In this document: one piece after another, positions 50,565-59,272 of the stretch
Layout of the letters: every line of letters begins with the position of its first letter
Position numbering within the stretch: the first letter of the stretch is position 1
Source: Treponema sp.
GTDB lineage: Bacteria; Spirochaetota; Spirochaetia; Treponematales; Breznakiellaceae
DNA length: 64,000 nt
Direction of reading: 5' to 3'
Assembly: GCA_031256035.1 (NCBI GenBank)
Contig: JAIRRJ010000067.1
Coordinates: 1-64,000, forward strand
Program-made: the position numbers and the translations under genes
Notes under the pieces: generated by a model
Told to the model about the DNA's origin: nothing
What the model saw: the letters and a program-made list of their open reading frames with translations, nothing else
The model's database searches: none

Positions 50565-51410
50565 TTATCTGGTTTTACACCATCCTAAGGCTCTGAATAC
50601 GGAAAAACCGAGAAAAATGATCCCGGCAATGATTACCGTTACGGCGCCGATTGGCAGATTGAAAAGCCAGCCCAGAACAAGCCCGCCGGCGGAAAACAGA
50701 ACGGAGAAAATGCAGCTTGAAAGCATCATTACGCCGAGGCTTCTTGAAAAAACACCGGCGCAGCCTGATGGAAGGGTCAGCATGGCGATAACCATCACAA
50801 TGCCCACAAATGTCTGGAGCAAAACGATGGCAACGGCGGTCAATCCAAGGAGAACCAGAAACAGCCTTTCAACGGGTACACCGCGGGTGCGGGCAAATTC
50901 TTCATCAAATGATGAAGCTTCAATCTGTGGGTAAAAGCGCCATGCCAGAAAAAGGACGATGATGTCAAGGATCGCGAGAAAAAGTAAGTCCCTGCCGGAA
51001 ATGAGAAGAATGTTTCCAAAAAGCCATGTTGAGGGATCGGCGTACCCGGGAGTTTTTGCCATAAAAACCACCCCAAGGCTCATACCGATTGCCCAGATTG
51101 CGTTGATCACCGTATCCTCCCGCTGTTTTGCCTTCAGGGACACAACGCCGATAACAAGGGCGGAAAGAACCGCAAACAAAAGCGCTCCCGCTATCGGAGG
51201 AACAGGGAAAACGCGGGCAGTAAAAAAAAGCGCAAGACCGATGCCGCCAAACACAGCGTGAGAAACCGCTCCGGCAAGACTGCCTATCCGGCGCACCGTT
51301 ACCACCGAGCCGATTATTCCGAACAAAACAGAAGACAGCAGCCCAGCAAAAAGGGCGTTCCTGAGAAACGGAAAATCTGCATTAATCAACGCTTCAATAA
51401 AACTCTGCAT
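50565..51410 (-). CDS. znuB: Zinc/manganese ABC transporter permease (ZnuB-like)
   Basis: 281 residues from ATG 51410 with AAGGAG three bases upstream; the longer ORF is a run-on antisense to znuC. About eight TM segments in the ABC-3 family pattern: LLSSVLFGIIGSVVTVRRIG, SLAGAVSHAVFGGIGLAL, GYADPSTWLFGNILLI, TFVGIVMVIAMLTLPSGCA. Inner membrane, partner of the adjacent ATPase and substrate-binding protein. Confidence 0.92.
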   Translation of the reverse strand: MQSFIEALINADFPFLRNALFAGLLSSVLFGIIGSVVTVRRIGSLAGAVSHAVFGGIGLALFFTARVFPVPPIAGALLFAVLSALVIGVVSLKAKQREDTVINAIWAIGMSLGVVFMAKTPGYADPSTWLFGNILLISGRDLLFLAILDIIVLFLAWRFYPQIEASSFDEEFARTRGVPVERLFLVLLGLTAVAIVLLQTFVGIVMVIAMLTLPSGCAGVFSRSLGVMMLSSCIFSVLFSAGGLVLGWLFNLPIGAVTVIIAGIIFLGFSVFRALGWCKTR

Positions 51411-51417
51411 ATACTCC

Positions 51418-52203
51418 TTACTCGCAACAATCATCGGCGGGAATATTTTCGCCGTGCAGCACCCGCGCCGCTTGACCAAAACCTCCGTGACGGGCAGCAT
51501 TGCTTGCCTCAATCCGGTGCTGCACAATTCCGCCGGCATCTCCCAGGCACAAAACCCTGTCAGTGAGGGCGGTAACATATTCAGTATCATGTGTAACGAT
51601 AATGATTGTCGTCTTTCCCTTGTATGACCCCAGATTTTCATAGAGCCGCGTTTCACTTTCGGCGTCCATGTTGGCGGTCGGCTCATCAAGGACAAGGAGA
51701 TCGGGCTTTGAAGCCAGCGCACGCGCCACAAGCGCACGCCGCTTCTGCCCGCCGGAAAGCGAACGGTACGGCCTTGCCGCCAAATCCGCGATGCCCGCCT
51801 GTTCCATCGCTTCAGCAATCGCAGTCTTATCATGCGCGGGAAACTTCGTTGCAATAGGCGAATATCTGTTAAAAGAAGTTAACATTCCCATTCTGACAAT
51901 GCCCCGTACCGTTATGGGAAACATTTGATCGGACGGAAGATGCTGCGGCACATACGCCAAGTTCCCCTTTCTGGCGGGCAGTTTGCAAATAACATCAAAA
52001 AGTTCGATACTTCCGGCGGATGGCGTTTCAAGACCGAAAAGAAGTTTCAGCACTGTAGTTTTTCCCGAACCGTTAGGACCGACTATGGCCACAAATTCTC
52101 CACGGTGGATATGAAAAGACGCGTTTTCAAGAACCCGCACATCGCCGTAGGAAAAAGAAACAGTATCGAACCTTACCGCGATGCTCCTGTCCGAATGACT
52201 CAT
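51418..52203 (-). CDS. znuC: Zinc/manganese ABC transporter ATPase (ZnuC-like)
   Basis: 261 residues. Walker A GPNGSGKTT (about 38-46), Q-loop AYVPQHLPSD, signature LSGGQKRRALVARALAS, Walker B LLVLDEPTANMD, switch His in IVTHDTEYV. Overlaps znuA by four bases and ends seven bases before znuB. Confidence 0.93.
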   Translation of the reverse strand: MSHSDRSIAVRFDTVSFSYGDVRVLENASFHIHRGEFVAIVGPNGSGKTTVLKLLFGLETPSAGSIELFDVICKLPARKGNLAYVPQHLPSDQMFPITVRGIVRMGMLTSFNRYSPIATKFPAHDKTAIAEAMEQAGIADLAARPYRSLSGGQKRRALVARALASKPDLLVLDEPTANMDAESETRLYENLGSYKGKTTIIIVTHDTEYVTALTDRVLCLGDAGGIVQHRIEASNAARHGGFGQAARVLHGENIPADDCCE

Positions 52204-53192
52204 GGCGCCGCCTTTTGAAGAGCATCACCCATGCGTCGTATATTATCGAGCCAGTTCCCGGCAAGGGGATCAAGCGCAATTAATTCAGCGTCAACAGCGG
52301 CGGCAAGAGTTTTCGCGGCATTGGCGGGAAACTGAGCCTGCACAAACAACGCCGCCGCCTGCTCCTCTTTCAGCCTTAAAATCAAAAACTGTAAATCTCT
52401 GGGACCCGGTTCCTTGCCGCCTGTTTCCACCGCTTCCTGATGTATGCCGAATTCATCAAGAAAATATCCGAAGCTAGGATGATAAACAAAAACACTCCTG
52501 CCCTCAAGCGGCGCAAGAATAATTTTAAGCTTGTCAAATTCATCGTCAATTTCACGGACAAGAATTTCGTATTGTTCAAAATAATAATCCGCGTTTGCGC
52601 CGTCCAGCAGGGAAAGAGTATCCGTTATATGAGCCGCCAAAATCTTTGCCGGTTCCCGCCCAAGCCAAGTGTGTTTGTCAATTTCAAGAGAGGAATGATC
52701 GTCATCGCCGTCATGATCGTGATCTACCGGAGGGGAACCTTCGCTCACATTCGTTCGCTCGGCGGCAGGTTCGAGAAGCCTGAACCGCACGCCTTCCGTT
52801 CCGTCAACAAGGAGCAGATTCGGAAAAAGGGAGGCAACTTTACCCCTCAGGCTTATCTCAAACTCGGAGCCGGAAAGCACCCATGCGCGGGCGGCGGCTA
52901 AACTCTGTATCTGTTTGGGAGTTGGTTCATAGTTGTGGGGATTCTGCCCCTGCCCGGCAAGCACCAGAGTAGCGGCTTTGTCTCCGGCAATGCGCGACAC
53001 AAACCATTCCTGCGGCGGAATGCTCACGGCGATCAAAAGCCCCTGCTGAGATGTTTGCCGGGAACAGGCGGCGAACAGCAGGGAACAAACAACAGCAATC
53101 AACAACCACGCCCTGAAGGGACGGGGTATGTTGTTCTTAAAAGGTATTTGCATTCGGGGTTTAAACCCCTCAGCACGAATAATCTTTTTCAT
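52200..53192 (-). CDS. znuA: Zinc ABC transporter substrate-binding lipoprotein (ZnuA-like)
   Basis: 330 residues if begun at ATG 53192. Lipobox LLFAAC with Cys43; the N-terminus before the hydrophobic core is long, so ATG 53153 is an alternative. GQNPHNYEPTPKQIQSLAAA, a His/Asp-rich metal loop (DHDHDGDDDH), VYHPSFGYFLDEFGI and the late LIALDPLAG fit the ZnuA/TroA family (metal ligands His, His, His/Asp). The His-rich loop favours zinc. A palindrome GGGGTTTAAACCCC (53156-53169) lies in its first codons. Confidence 0.9.
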   Translation of the reverse strand: MKKIIRAEGFKPRMQIPFKNNIPRPFRAWLLIAVVCSLLFAACSRQTSQQGLLIAVSIPPQEWFVSRIAGDKAATLVLAGQGQNPHNYEPTPKQIQSLAAARAWVLSGSEFEISLRGKVASLFPNLLLVDGTEGVRFRLLEPAAERTNVSEGSPPVDHDHDGDDDHSSLEIDKHTWLGREPAKILAAHITDTLSLLDGANADYYFEQYEILVREIDDEFDKLKIILAPLEGRSVFVYHPSFGYFLDEFGIHQEAVETGGKEPGPRDLQFLILRLKEEQAAALFVQAQFPANAAKTLAAAVDAELIALDPLAGNWLDNIRRMGDALQKAAP

Positions 53193-53199
53193 TTTGTTC

Positions 53200-54048
53200 T
53201 CAATTGCCTATTTCATTCAAAAGTTTCCGGCCTAAATTTTTGGCGTTCAGTTTACTGACAGCACTCTTGCCCGTGCTTTTTTCGATTTGTTTGCGGGCAA
53301 CTTTTGCAGCCCTAGCGCCTTCTGTTGCGACTGCCGCGCTTTCGCGTAATCCGCTTGGTTGACGGACGATGGAAATGTCTGTAGCGGCAACTTCGGCCAG
53401 CATATTGAGTACGAGTTCGGTGTTGGTCATGTTGTCGCGCAGATTTTCCTTCTTTAAGCCTTTGTGTTTTTTATATTCGCGGGTAGTCATACCGCTCCAT
53501 GTCTTACTCATCAAATCGGTGAGTAAGGCGTATTCGTTGTCTTTTTTAACACCGCTTTTGTCCCATTCATCCGTCAGGGCTTTACGGACTTCGATAGACT
53601 TGATTCGCTGGTTAATCCAGTTTTCGCTGTAGCCTAAACGGCGGTAATTGTGTATTGCGCGGTCTATTGACTGCTCAGGATCAATAGTTTCATCAATTCG
53701 CTCGTTTCCGGTTTTTGCAAGCCACATTTTGAACGGTTCGGCCTTTTTACTGGGTATTGATTGTATAAGGCGTAGAACCTGTTCCGTATCGGCAGCATCG
53801 GTAAGGTACTTCTTGCCGTCAGCGGCTTCCATTTTCAGTTGACTACAAATTGTAGTCAACTCACAGCCTTCCATCTTAAGACGTGTTTTCAACACACTCC
53901 AGTATTTCCGCCCGTCTGTACTGTCTGCCAATACAGCGCACACGTCAGCAACCGAAAAATACCATTTTTCGGCATCTTCATCCCATACGGCGCGAACCTG
54001 CTGTTTTTCAAAAAGTTTTATTTTATTTTTTTTCACATCACCTGACAT
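53200..54048 (-). CDS. BRO-N family protein (chromosomal antirepressor-like)
   Basis: 282 residues. BRO-N domain at 1-115: VRAVWDEDAEKWYFSVADVCAVL, RKYWSVLKTRLKMEG, YLTDAADTEQVLRLIQSIPS. A conserved C-terminal part follows: GYSENWINQRIKSIEVRKALTDEW...TWSGMTTREYKKHKGLKKENLRDNMTNTELVLNMLAE, typical of a large stand-alone family found in many genomes. Proposed to bind DNA; true role unknown. It ends eight bases before znuA and runs the same way. Confidence 0.88.
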   Translation of the reverse strand: MSGDVKKNKIKLFEKQQVRAVWDEDAEKWYFSVADVCAVLADSTDGRKYWSVLKTRLKMEGCELTTICSQLKMEAADGKKYLTDAADTEQVLRLIQSIPSKKAEPFKMWLAKTGNERIDETIDPEQSIDRAIHNYRRLGYSENWINQRIKSIEVRKALTDEWDKSGVKKDNEYALLTDLMSKTWSGMTTREYKKHKGLKKENLRDNMTNTELVLNMLAEVAATDISIVRQPSGLRESAAVATEGARAAKVARKQIEKSTGKSAVSKLNAKNLGRKLLNEIGN

Positions 54049-54135
54049 CTCAATAATAATTAATAAAGCAAAACAAGTGTTTATGCAAGGTTAAGAACGC
54101 GCTAGCGTGATTTGGACATTTTTTCGTTCGCATGG
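54049..54135. promoter_or_regulatory. AT-rich promoter region of the BRO-N gene
   Basis: On the minus strand TTGCAT, 17 bases, TATTAA lies shortly before ATG 54048, a possible promoter for the BRO-N gene and for znuABC beyond it. Confidence 0.4.
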
Positions 54136-55332
54136 TTAATTCTTGTTCCTTTTCTTTCCCAAAAAGAACCGTGCGCACGCGCCAACGAACCTTAACCACA
54201 ACGGCTCCATCCGCCGCCTGACTCTTCCGAGTTCCTTCATGATCGGAATGTGCTGAGGGCAATGGGATTCGCATTTGCCGCATTTTACGCAAAGGCTCGG
54301 AGCGCTTCCCTTTTCCGACATAAGACCGATACTTGTAACAAATTGCTGCATCCCCGCCACATAGCCAAGCGAATAACTTGCGTTGTACGCTGTAAAACAG
54401 CCAGGAATGTTGACACCCTTAGGGCAGGGCATACAGTAATTACAGCCGGTACAGCGAATCTTGCAGGCGCGGTTCACTGACTCAATCACATCGGCGTACA
54501 CGGCTTTCTGCGCTTCACCTAACATTCCGACAGCAGCTTTGTCAGCAAGGCGCACGTTTTCTTCAAGCTGATCTATGCCGTTCATTCCCGAAAGGAGCAG
54601 GGTTACTTCTTCCTGATTCCAAATCCAGTTCAGCGCCCAGCCCACGGGCGACAAATTTGCATCGGCTTTTTGGAAGATTTTCACCGCATCCTTCGGAAGG
54701 CCGGTCGCGAGCTTTCCGCCAAGCAGAGGTTCCATCACAACCACGGGCATTTTCGGCGCAGCCGCGCGAAGCCCCGTAACGCCCGCCTGAAAATTTTCAT
54801 CCGAATAATTGTATTGAATCTGGCAGAATTCCCAGTTGTAATCATCAAGGATTTTCAGGAATTCATTTTGAGCGCCGTGAAAAGAAAAACCAATCCATTT
54901 GATTTGACCTGATTTCTTTTTTTGGGCAATCCAGTCCTCTATCCCCCATTTTTTTAACTTTGCCCATTGCTCAAAATCCATCAGCATGTGCATCAGGTAG
55001 TAGTCGATGCATCCGGTTTTCAGGCGTTCAAGCTGCTGATTAAAATATTTGTCAAAATCAGCGGCGCTTTTTAGCATCACGAGGGGCAGCTTGCTTGCGA
55101 TAAAAACCTTTTCGCGCGCGCTGTTTTTGTCCAGAATTGCGCCTAACGTCTCTTCGCTGCCGGGATATATCCACGCGGTATCAAAATAATTAACGCCCAT
55201 TTCAATGGAACGCATGATCAATTCTTCGGACTTTTGCATGTCAATTCTGCCGAAAGTCCTCGGAAAACGCATGCACCCGAAACCCAAAACCGAAAGTTTA
55301 TTGCCGGAAATTTTATCAATCCTATATTGCAT
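54136..55332 (-). CDS. Aldo/keto reductase with C-terminal [4Fe-4S] domain
   Basis: 398 residues from ATG 55332 (GGGGC upstream). Aldo/keto reductase barrel: LSVLGFGCMRFPRT, NYFDTAWIYPGSEETLG (catalytic Asp and Tyr), SKLPL, DYYLMHML and GFSFHG. The C-terminal part carries CTGCNYCMPCPKGVNIP and a second cluster CVKCGKCESHCPQHIP, two [4Fe-4S] sites of the ferredoxin-like extension. A redox enzyme of anaerobes; substrate unknown. The next upstream gene ends within its longer ORF start. Confidence 0.92.
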   Translation of the reverse strand: MQYRIDKISGNKLSVLGFGCMRFPRTFGRIDMQKSEELIMRSIEMGVNYFDTAWIYPGSEETLGAILDKNSAREKVFIASKLPLVMLKSAADFDKYFNQQLERLKTGCIDYYLMHMLMDFEQWAKLKKWGIEDWIAQKKKSGQIKWIGFSFHGAQNEFLKILDDYNWEFCQIQYNYSDENFQAGVTGLRAAAPKMPVVVMEPLLGGKLATGLPKDAVKIFQKADANLSPVGWALNWIWNQEEVTLLLSGMNGIDQLEENVRLADKAAVGMLGEAQKAVYADVIESVNRACKIRCTGCNYCMPCPKGVNIPGCFTAYNASYSLGYVAGMQQFVTSIGLMSEKGSAPSLCVKCGKCESHCPQHIPIMKELGRVRRRMEPLWLRFVGACARFFLGKKRNKN

Positions 55333-55339
55333 TTTGCCC

Positions 55340-55954
55340 CTACCATTCACGGGGAATGAATCCCTCAGGTATATTTATTTCTACCGTATCGCCTGTCTGC
55401 TCAAGCACATACATCCCTGTCCGAAGGGCATACTTGCGTACAGAATCGTCCATTACCGCTCCGGCAATCGCGCCGCAGAATTTACGGGTATCATGCCGCT
55501 GATCCGCCCTGCGGCGCAGCACTTCCATCCGCTTAACATGATCGTCCACATCAGACTTTACCGGCTTTGATTTGACTTCCACAGCAATCACAATCTCTCC
55601 GTTTTCCAGCAGAATATCAATTTCCGTACAGGCATTGGGGTTATCCGGCTCAAAAATTTTCTTGTCCTGAGATTGTTCGGTAAAATGAAACCCCAGCTTA
55701 TTGAACTTTTCAATGGTACCCGGAGCTACCAGATGTTCCACCAGCTCGCCAAAACGGTTGCCTAGCCTGCTAATCTTGCGGTCAGTCTCCTGCATCCGCC
55801 GGTCAGTTTCTTTCATCTGCTCCTTGATTTCCTTCGTTAGCTTGTCGTTTTCCTGCATTCGCTTGTCAAAGTCTTCTCTGGATTTTCTGAGCCACTCCCA
55901 AGCCTGCTCAGGCGTCCAAATCTGCTGGTAATCGGAAAGCATTGCTGTTTCCAT
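55340..55954 (-). CDS. PD-(D/E)XK nuclease-superfamily protein (DUF3782-like)
   Basis: 204 residues. N-terminal coiled coil (EDFDKRMQENDKLTKEIKEQMKETDRRMQETDRKISRL), then LGNRFGELVEHLVAP and a nuclease core with Glu-Ile-Asp in TEIDILLENGEIVIAVEVKSK (D...E-x-K). Family knowledge: such proteins are common in cyanobacteria and treponemes, often repeated; function unknown. Divergent repeat copies lie just upstream. Confidence 0.82.
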   Translation of the reverse strand: METAMLSDYQQIWTPEQAWEWLRKSREDFDKRMQENDKLTKEIKEQMKETDRRMQETDRKISRLGNRFGELVEHLVAPGTIEKFNKLGFHFTEQSQDKKIFEPDNPNACTEIDILLENGEIVIAVEVKSKPVKSDVDDHVKRMEVLRRRADQRHDTRKFCGAIAGAVMDDSVRKYALRTGMYVLEQTGDTVEINIPEGFIPREW

Positions 55955-56005
55955 TTTCTTCTCCTTAAAAAATCAGTATAGCGCAGCCTGTAATCTAAGG
56001 CTACA

Positions 56006-56043
56006 TCATATATATGGCGCATAGATGCGCTTCTGCTTTAGTA
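56006..56043 (+). repeat. Dispersed repeat, copy C (left arm of inverted pair)
   Basis: CATATATATGGCGC then ATAGATGCGCTTCT and GCTTTAGTAA. GCGCAT/ATGCGC within it can pair. Inverted with respect to copy D 62 bp away. Confidence 0.75.
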
Positions 56044-56105
56044 ACACAAACAAAAAACATGACTACTCACGGTGGTCAGTCACTCTTTTTTAAGTAATTT
56101 TCTAT

Positions 56106-56141
56106 TTCACTAAAGCGCCACACATACTCGCGCCATATATG
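56106..56141 (-). repeat. Dispersed repeat, copy D (right arm of inverted pair)
   Basis: On the minus strand: CATATATGGCGC, 13 bases with ATG, GCTTTAGTGA. Together with copy C it brackets a 136-bp segment with terminal inverted similarity, MITE-like. Confidence 0.75.
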
Positions 56142-56227
56142 GGTATGAAATCAAAGAATTTTCCAACCTCACACAAAGACACCAGAGTTCGTGAGAGGAA
56201 TAGGAAGATTTGCTTTATGTAATCTAG

Positions 56228-56296
56228 ATGGGTATCCCGAAAGAGCAAATAGCAGAAGGCACCGGGCTTTCACACGATGAAATAGAAAAACTCTAA
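56228..56296 (+). pseudogene. Remnant of an Rpn/PD-(D/E)XK transposase-family C-terminus
   Basis: 22 codons: MGIPKEQIAEGTGLSHDEIE then KL and stop. This is the characteristic tail of Rpn-family proteins (x-GxxxExIAxxTGLSxEEIxxL). A stop lies directly before it and no nuclease core is found upstream, so only the tail remains. Confidence 0.65.
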
Positions 56297-56297
56297 C

Positions 56298-56326
56298 AAA
56301 AAAAGCCCCCGGTTTCCCGGGGGCTT
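56298..56326 (-). terminator. Rho-independent terminator of the lipoprotein gene
   Basis: On the minus strand AGCCCCCGG/CCGGGGGCT hairpin followed by T7, 20 bases after the stop of the gene ending at 56346. Confidence 0.88.
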
Positions 56327-56345
56327 TCAGCGTGCAAAAGAAAAA

Positions 56346-57578
56346 CTACTTTGCTTTGCTGAGATCGTACATTTCATTGATGAATGCTTTTGACGCATCC
56401 CTGATCTTGTCTATATCGGCGGCAGGCAACGTGGCGTCCAAAACCAGATAAATGACTGCTGACTTTTGCTCTGTTCTGGTTTTGTTCCTGGTGGCGGCAC
56501 CCGTTCCGGTCATTTCATTCCACTGGCTACTCCCATAAGTATATGCTTTTACATTCTCATTAGCAGGAAACCCGCCAATTCCGGGAAAACTGAAATCTAC
56601 CTTGACACCGTGATGTCTTCTGACTTCCACCGCTTCTGTCTTGCTGTAGGTAACACCGGTTTTTTCAATACCGGTTATTTTCCATTTCCCGCCCGGTTGC
56701 TCCATTTTACCTTTCAAAAAATATCCTGAAGGATTAGAACCATCAAGAGGTTTTTTACCGTCAAATGAAATTGCGAAATTACAGTTATCACTGTCTTCAT
56801 CTCCCCCTACCGAAGGACCGGCGACAGTTACTACATAATCCGATGAATATTTAACGCTGTTAAGCCCGCTTGCAATGCCTTTAAATACATTACTTATGCC
56901 TGTCCAGTCACTTTGTATCATGACATAGGGATTGTCAGCATTCCACGCAGTGTCCCAATCGCCGCTTGATACACGGTTTAAGGTCTTTTTCTGTTCATCT
57001 TCGTTAGAAGATAATTTTACAGCTACCGCATAAGCGTCAATAGTTATGCCATTTATGTCTATCTGCCCGCTGCCGCTTGCATTTCCGCCACGAATCTTCT
57101 TTTTTACTTTATCGCCATAATCATTATTATTAGCTTCACCGGCTAAACTATTAGAACCCTGATCACGACCGGCGGTAAAGCTGACAATTGTAACGTTGTC
57201 CACCGACTTGGGAAGCCATTGTTTATACCCCTCCATATCATTAATTACTCCGTTCACCGCATAATACAACGGGGTAGTATCTGTTTTGCTGCTTCTTCGA
57301 TAACTTCCCAAAACATAGAGCAAATCGTCAAGATCCTGCTGTTTGCCAAGGTACATAAGTTTCTGGCTGGAAAGTGCATTCGACATACGGGACTGTTCAA
57401 CCAAATCCGTGTATCCTTTGTTAATGCCGTTGGTAGTACCGTCAAAGGAAACGACACCAACATAAATGCCTTTTGGTCCGATAGATGCAATAAAATCATC
57501 CCATTCATCGCAGGCATCCAATACAAGGAAAGCCGGCATTAGCAATGCAATAAGCAAAGCTGACCATATACGTTTCAT
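56346..57578 (-). CDS. Lipoprotein with von Willebrand A-like domain
   Basis: 410 residues from ATG 57578 (GGAGG five bases upstream). Signal peptide WSALLIALLMPAFLVL with lipobox LDAC (Cys 23). GPKGIYVGVVSFDGTTNGI, TPLYYAVNGVINDMEGY and DNVTIVSFTAGRDQGSNS follow the VWA pattern (D-x-T-x-G..., T, then FTDGxDxxS), though MIDAS residues are not classic. The C-terminal half is beta-rich and unassigned. Probably surface- or periplasm-facing. Ends at a strong terminator. Confidence 0.78.
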   Translation of the reverse strand: MKRIWSALLIALLMPAFLVLDACDEWDDFIASIGPKGIYVGVVSFDGTTNGINKGYTDLVEQSRMSNALSSQKLMYLGKQQDLDDLLYVLGSYRRSSKTDTTPLYYAVNGVINDMEGYKQWLPKSVDNVTIVSFTAGRDQGSNSLAGEANNNDYGDKVKKKIRGGNASGSGQIDINGITIDAYAVAVKLSSNEDEQKKTLNRVSSGDWDTAWNADNPYVMIQSDWTGISNVFKGIASGLNSVKYSSDYVVTVAGPSVGGDEDSDNCNFAISFDGKKPLDGSNPSGYFLKGKMEQPGGKWKITGIEKTGVTYSKTEAVEVRRHHGVKVDFSFPGIGGFPANENVKAYTYGSSQWNEMTGTGAATRNKTRTEQKSAVIYLVLDATLPAADIDKIRDASKAFINEMYDLSKAK

Positions 57579-57690
57579 AAAAACCTCCATCATTTGATTA
57601 CTTCCGGTAAAAAACCGTTTTAATCAGTTATATTAATGCCAATATACCCCGCATAGGGGATTTTGTCAATAATTGGGGGGAAATACCCTG

Positions 57691-57719
57691 TTAACAAATC
57701 ATTAAAAATCCGTTAGAAT
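57691..57719 (+). promoter_or_regulatory. Sigma-70-type promoter of the amino acid ABC operon
   Basis: TTAACA, 17-bp spacer, TAGAAT; the gene start is 32 bases downstream with GGAGG. Confidence 0.65.
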
Positions 57720-57750
57720 ACTGAAAGAACGAAAACATATGGAGGAAAAA

Positions 57751-58563
57751 ATGAAGAAAATTGCGATTTTAGTGTTGTGCGTACTGGCGGCGGGGACTGT
57801 TTTTGCCCGCGGTATCAGGGATGGGAATACCGGAGAAGATAATTCCCTTCAAGTTGTCCTTTCAGCAAAGAAATTTGTCATGGGTCTGGATGATTCTTTC
57901 CCGCCCATGGGTTTCCGCAACGAAAGGAACGAGATCGTTGGCTACGATGTGGATTTGGCGAAAGAGGTGGCAAAGCGGATGGGCGTCGAGCTGGTTCTGC
58001 AGCCCATTGACTGGGCAGCCAAAGAGCAGGAACTCAACACCCGCCAGATTGACTGTGTCTGGAACGGGTTTACTATCACCGAAGAACGCAAGAAAAACGT
58101 ACTTTTCACCCCGCCATATCTGAGGAATGCGCAGGTTATAGTCGTTAAATCGAATTCTCCGGTACAGAAGCTGGCGGATTTGGCGGGCAAGATAGCGGGG
58201 ACACAGGCGGGGTCAGCTTCAATCGGTGCGATTGATGACGCTCCCGCATTCAAGGCAAGCCTGAAAGACCTTATCCAATACAAGGACTTCCTGACTGCCC
58301 TGATGGACCTTGATGTCGGCGGGATCGATGCGGTAGTCATCGACCTTGTTGTGGCAAATGACAATATCAACCGCTCCGGCAAACCTTTCCGCATTTTGGG
58401 AGAAACCCTCGGCGATGAAGAGTTCGGCGTCGGTTTCCGTTTCAACGACAAAGCCCTTGCAAACAAGGTTTGGGAAATTCTGCTTGACATGGCAAAAGAC
58501 GGCACAGTCGCCAGAATTGCCACACAATGGCTGGGCGCGGATATTTCTGTAATCGGTAAGTAA
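57751..58563 (+). CDS. Polar amino acid ABC transporter substrate-binding protein
   Basis: 270 residues from ATG 57751; GGAGG lies six bases upstream and the earlier in-frame ATG 57739 is part of it. Signal peptide MKKIAILVLCVLAAGTVFAR. KFVMGLDDSFPPMGFRNERNEIVGYDVDLAKEVAKRMGVELVLQPIDW and WNGFTITEERKKNVLFTPPYLRNAQVIVV are the SBP_bac_3 signature. No lipobox. Ligand unknown, probably a polar amino acid. First gene of a three-gene operon. Confidence 0.92.
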   Translation: MKKIAILVLCVLAAGTVFARGIRDGNTGEDNSLQVVLSAKKFVMGLDDSFPPMGFRNERNEIVGYDVDLAKEVAKRMGVELVLQPIDWAAKEQELNTRQIDCVWNGFTITEERKKNVLFTPPYLRNAQVIVVKSNSPVQKLADLAGKIAGTQAGSASIGAIDDAPAFKASLKDLIQYKDFLTALMDLDVGGIDAVVIDLVVANDNINRSGKPFRILGETLGDEEFGVGFRFNDKALANKVWEILLDMAKDGTVARIATQWLGADISVIGK

Positions 58564-59265
58564 ATGCTGCGTCTGCTGGGCATAATGCTCAAAGGGGCAG
58601 GGGTCTCTCTGGAAATATTTTTCCTTACCCTCGTCTTCTCCCTGTCCCTTGCATTGCCAGTCGCCTTCGGGCGTATGTCGCGTAACAGGGCGGTCAGCAG
58701 TATTTTCAAATTTTACATTTTGATAATGCGCGGAACGCCCCTCATTTTACAAATAATATTTATTTACTTTGCCCCCAAGTACCTGTACGCCTTTTTGAGC
58801 AACAGCCTTTATTATGTGATTACCTCTGCTGGTTTCTGGAACGGTCTAAAACTCATCCTTTCCTACAACCGTTTTAGCGCGGTGATAATTGCCTTTTCGC
58901 TGAATTACGCCGCCTATTTCGCAGAGATTTACCGGGGCGGCATAGAGTCCATTTCCGTAGGACAGTACGAAGCCGCAAAAGTTCTGGGGTTTACAGGCCC
59001 TCAAACATTCGGCAGAATTGTCCTGCCGCAGGTGGTCAAGCGGATACTTCCCGCCGCAGGAAACGAAATCATCACCCTGGTCAAGGACACAGCCCTTGCG
59101 CAGGTAATCGGCGTAGCGGAACTTTTTCACGCTGCCCAAAATGCCGCAGCCCGCGAATTCTCAACTATGCCGATTTTCATGGCGGGACTTTTCTACCTTG
59201 TTATGAACTGGGTGGTTACGCTCGCCCTGAGCCGCGGCGAAAAAGCGCTTTCGTATTACAGGTGA
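58564..59265 (+). CDS. Amino acid ABC transporter permease (HisM/GlnP type)
   Basis: 233 residues, ATG directly after the previous stop. About five TM segments; the EAA loop is present: EIYRGGIESISVGQYEAAKVLGFTGPQTFGRIVLPQVVKRILP. ATG context lacks its own strong site, so translation is probably coupled. Confidence 0.92.
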   Translation: MLRLLGIMLKGAGVSLEIFFLTLVFSLSLALPVAFGRMSRNRAVSSIFKFYILIMRGTPLILQIIFIYFAPKYLYAFLSNSLYYVITSAGFWNGLKLILSYNRFSAVIIAFSLNYAAYFAEIYRGGIESISVGQYEAAKVLGFTGPQTFGRIVLPQVVKRILPAAGNEIITLVKDTALAQVIGVAELFHAAQNAAAREFSTMPIFMAGLFYLVMNWVVTLALSRGEKALSYYR

Positions 59266-59272
59266 GCCATTT

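Noticed and set aside
50565-51854. 429-codon version of the znuB reading frame.
   Set aside because: The first 148 codons are antisense-free overlap with znuC in another frame and give an Arg/Trp-rich, non-protein-like stretch; ATG 51410 has a good ribosome site.
53156-53169. GGGGTTTAAACCCC palindrome considered as a zinc-repressor (Zur) box.
   Set aside because: It does not resemble known Zur boxes and lies within the probable first codons of znuA; it may be incidental.
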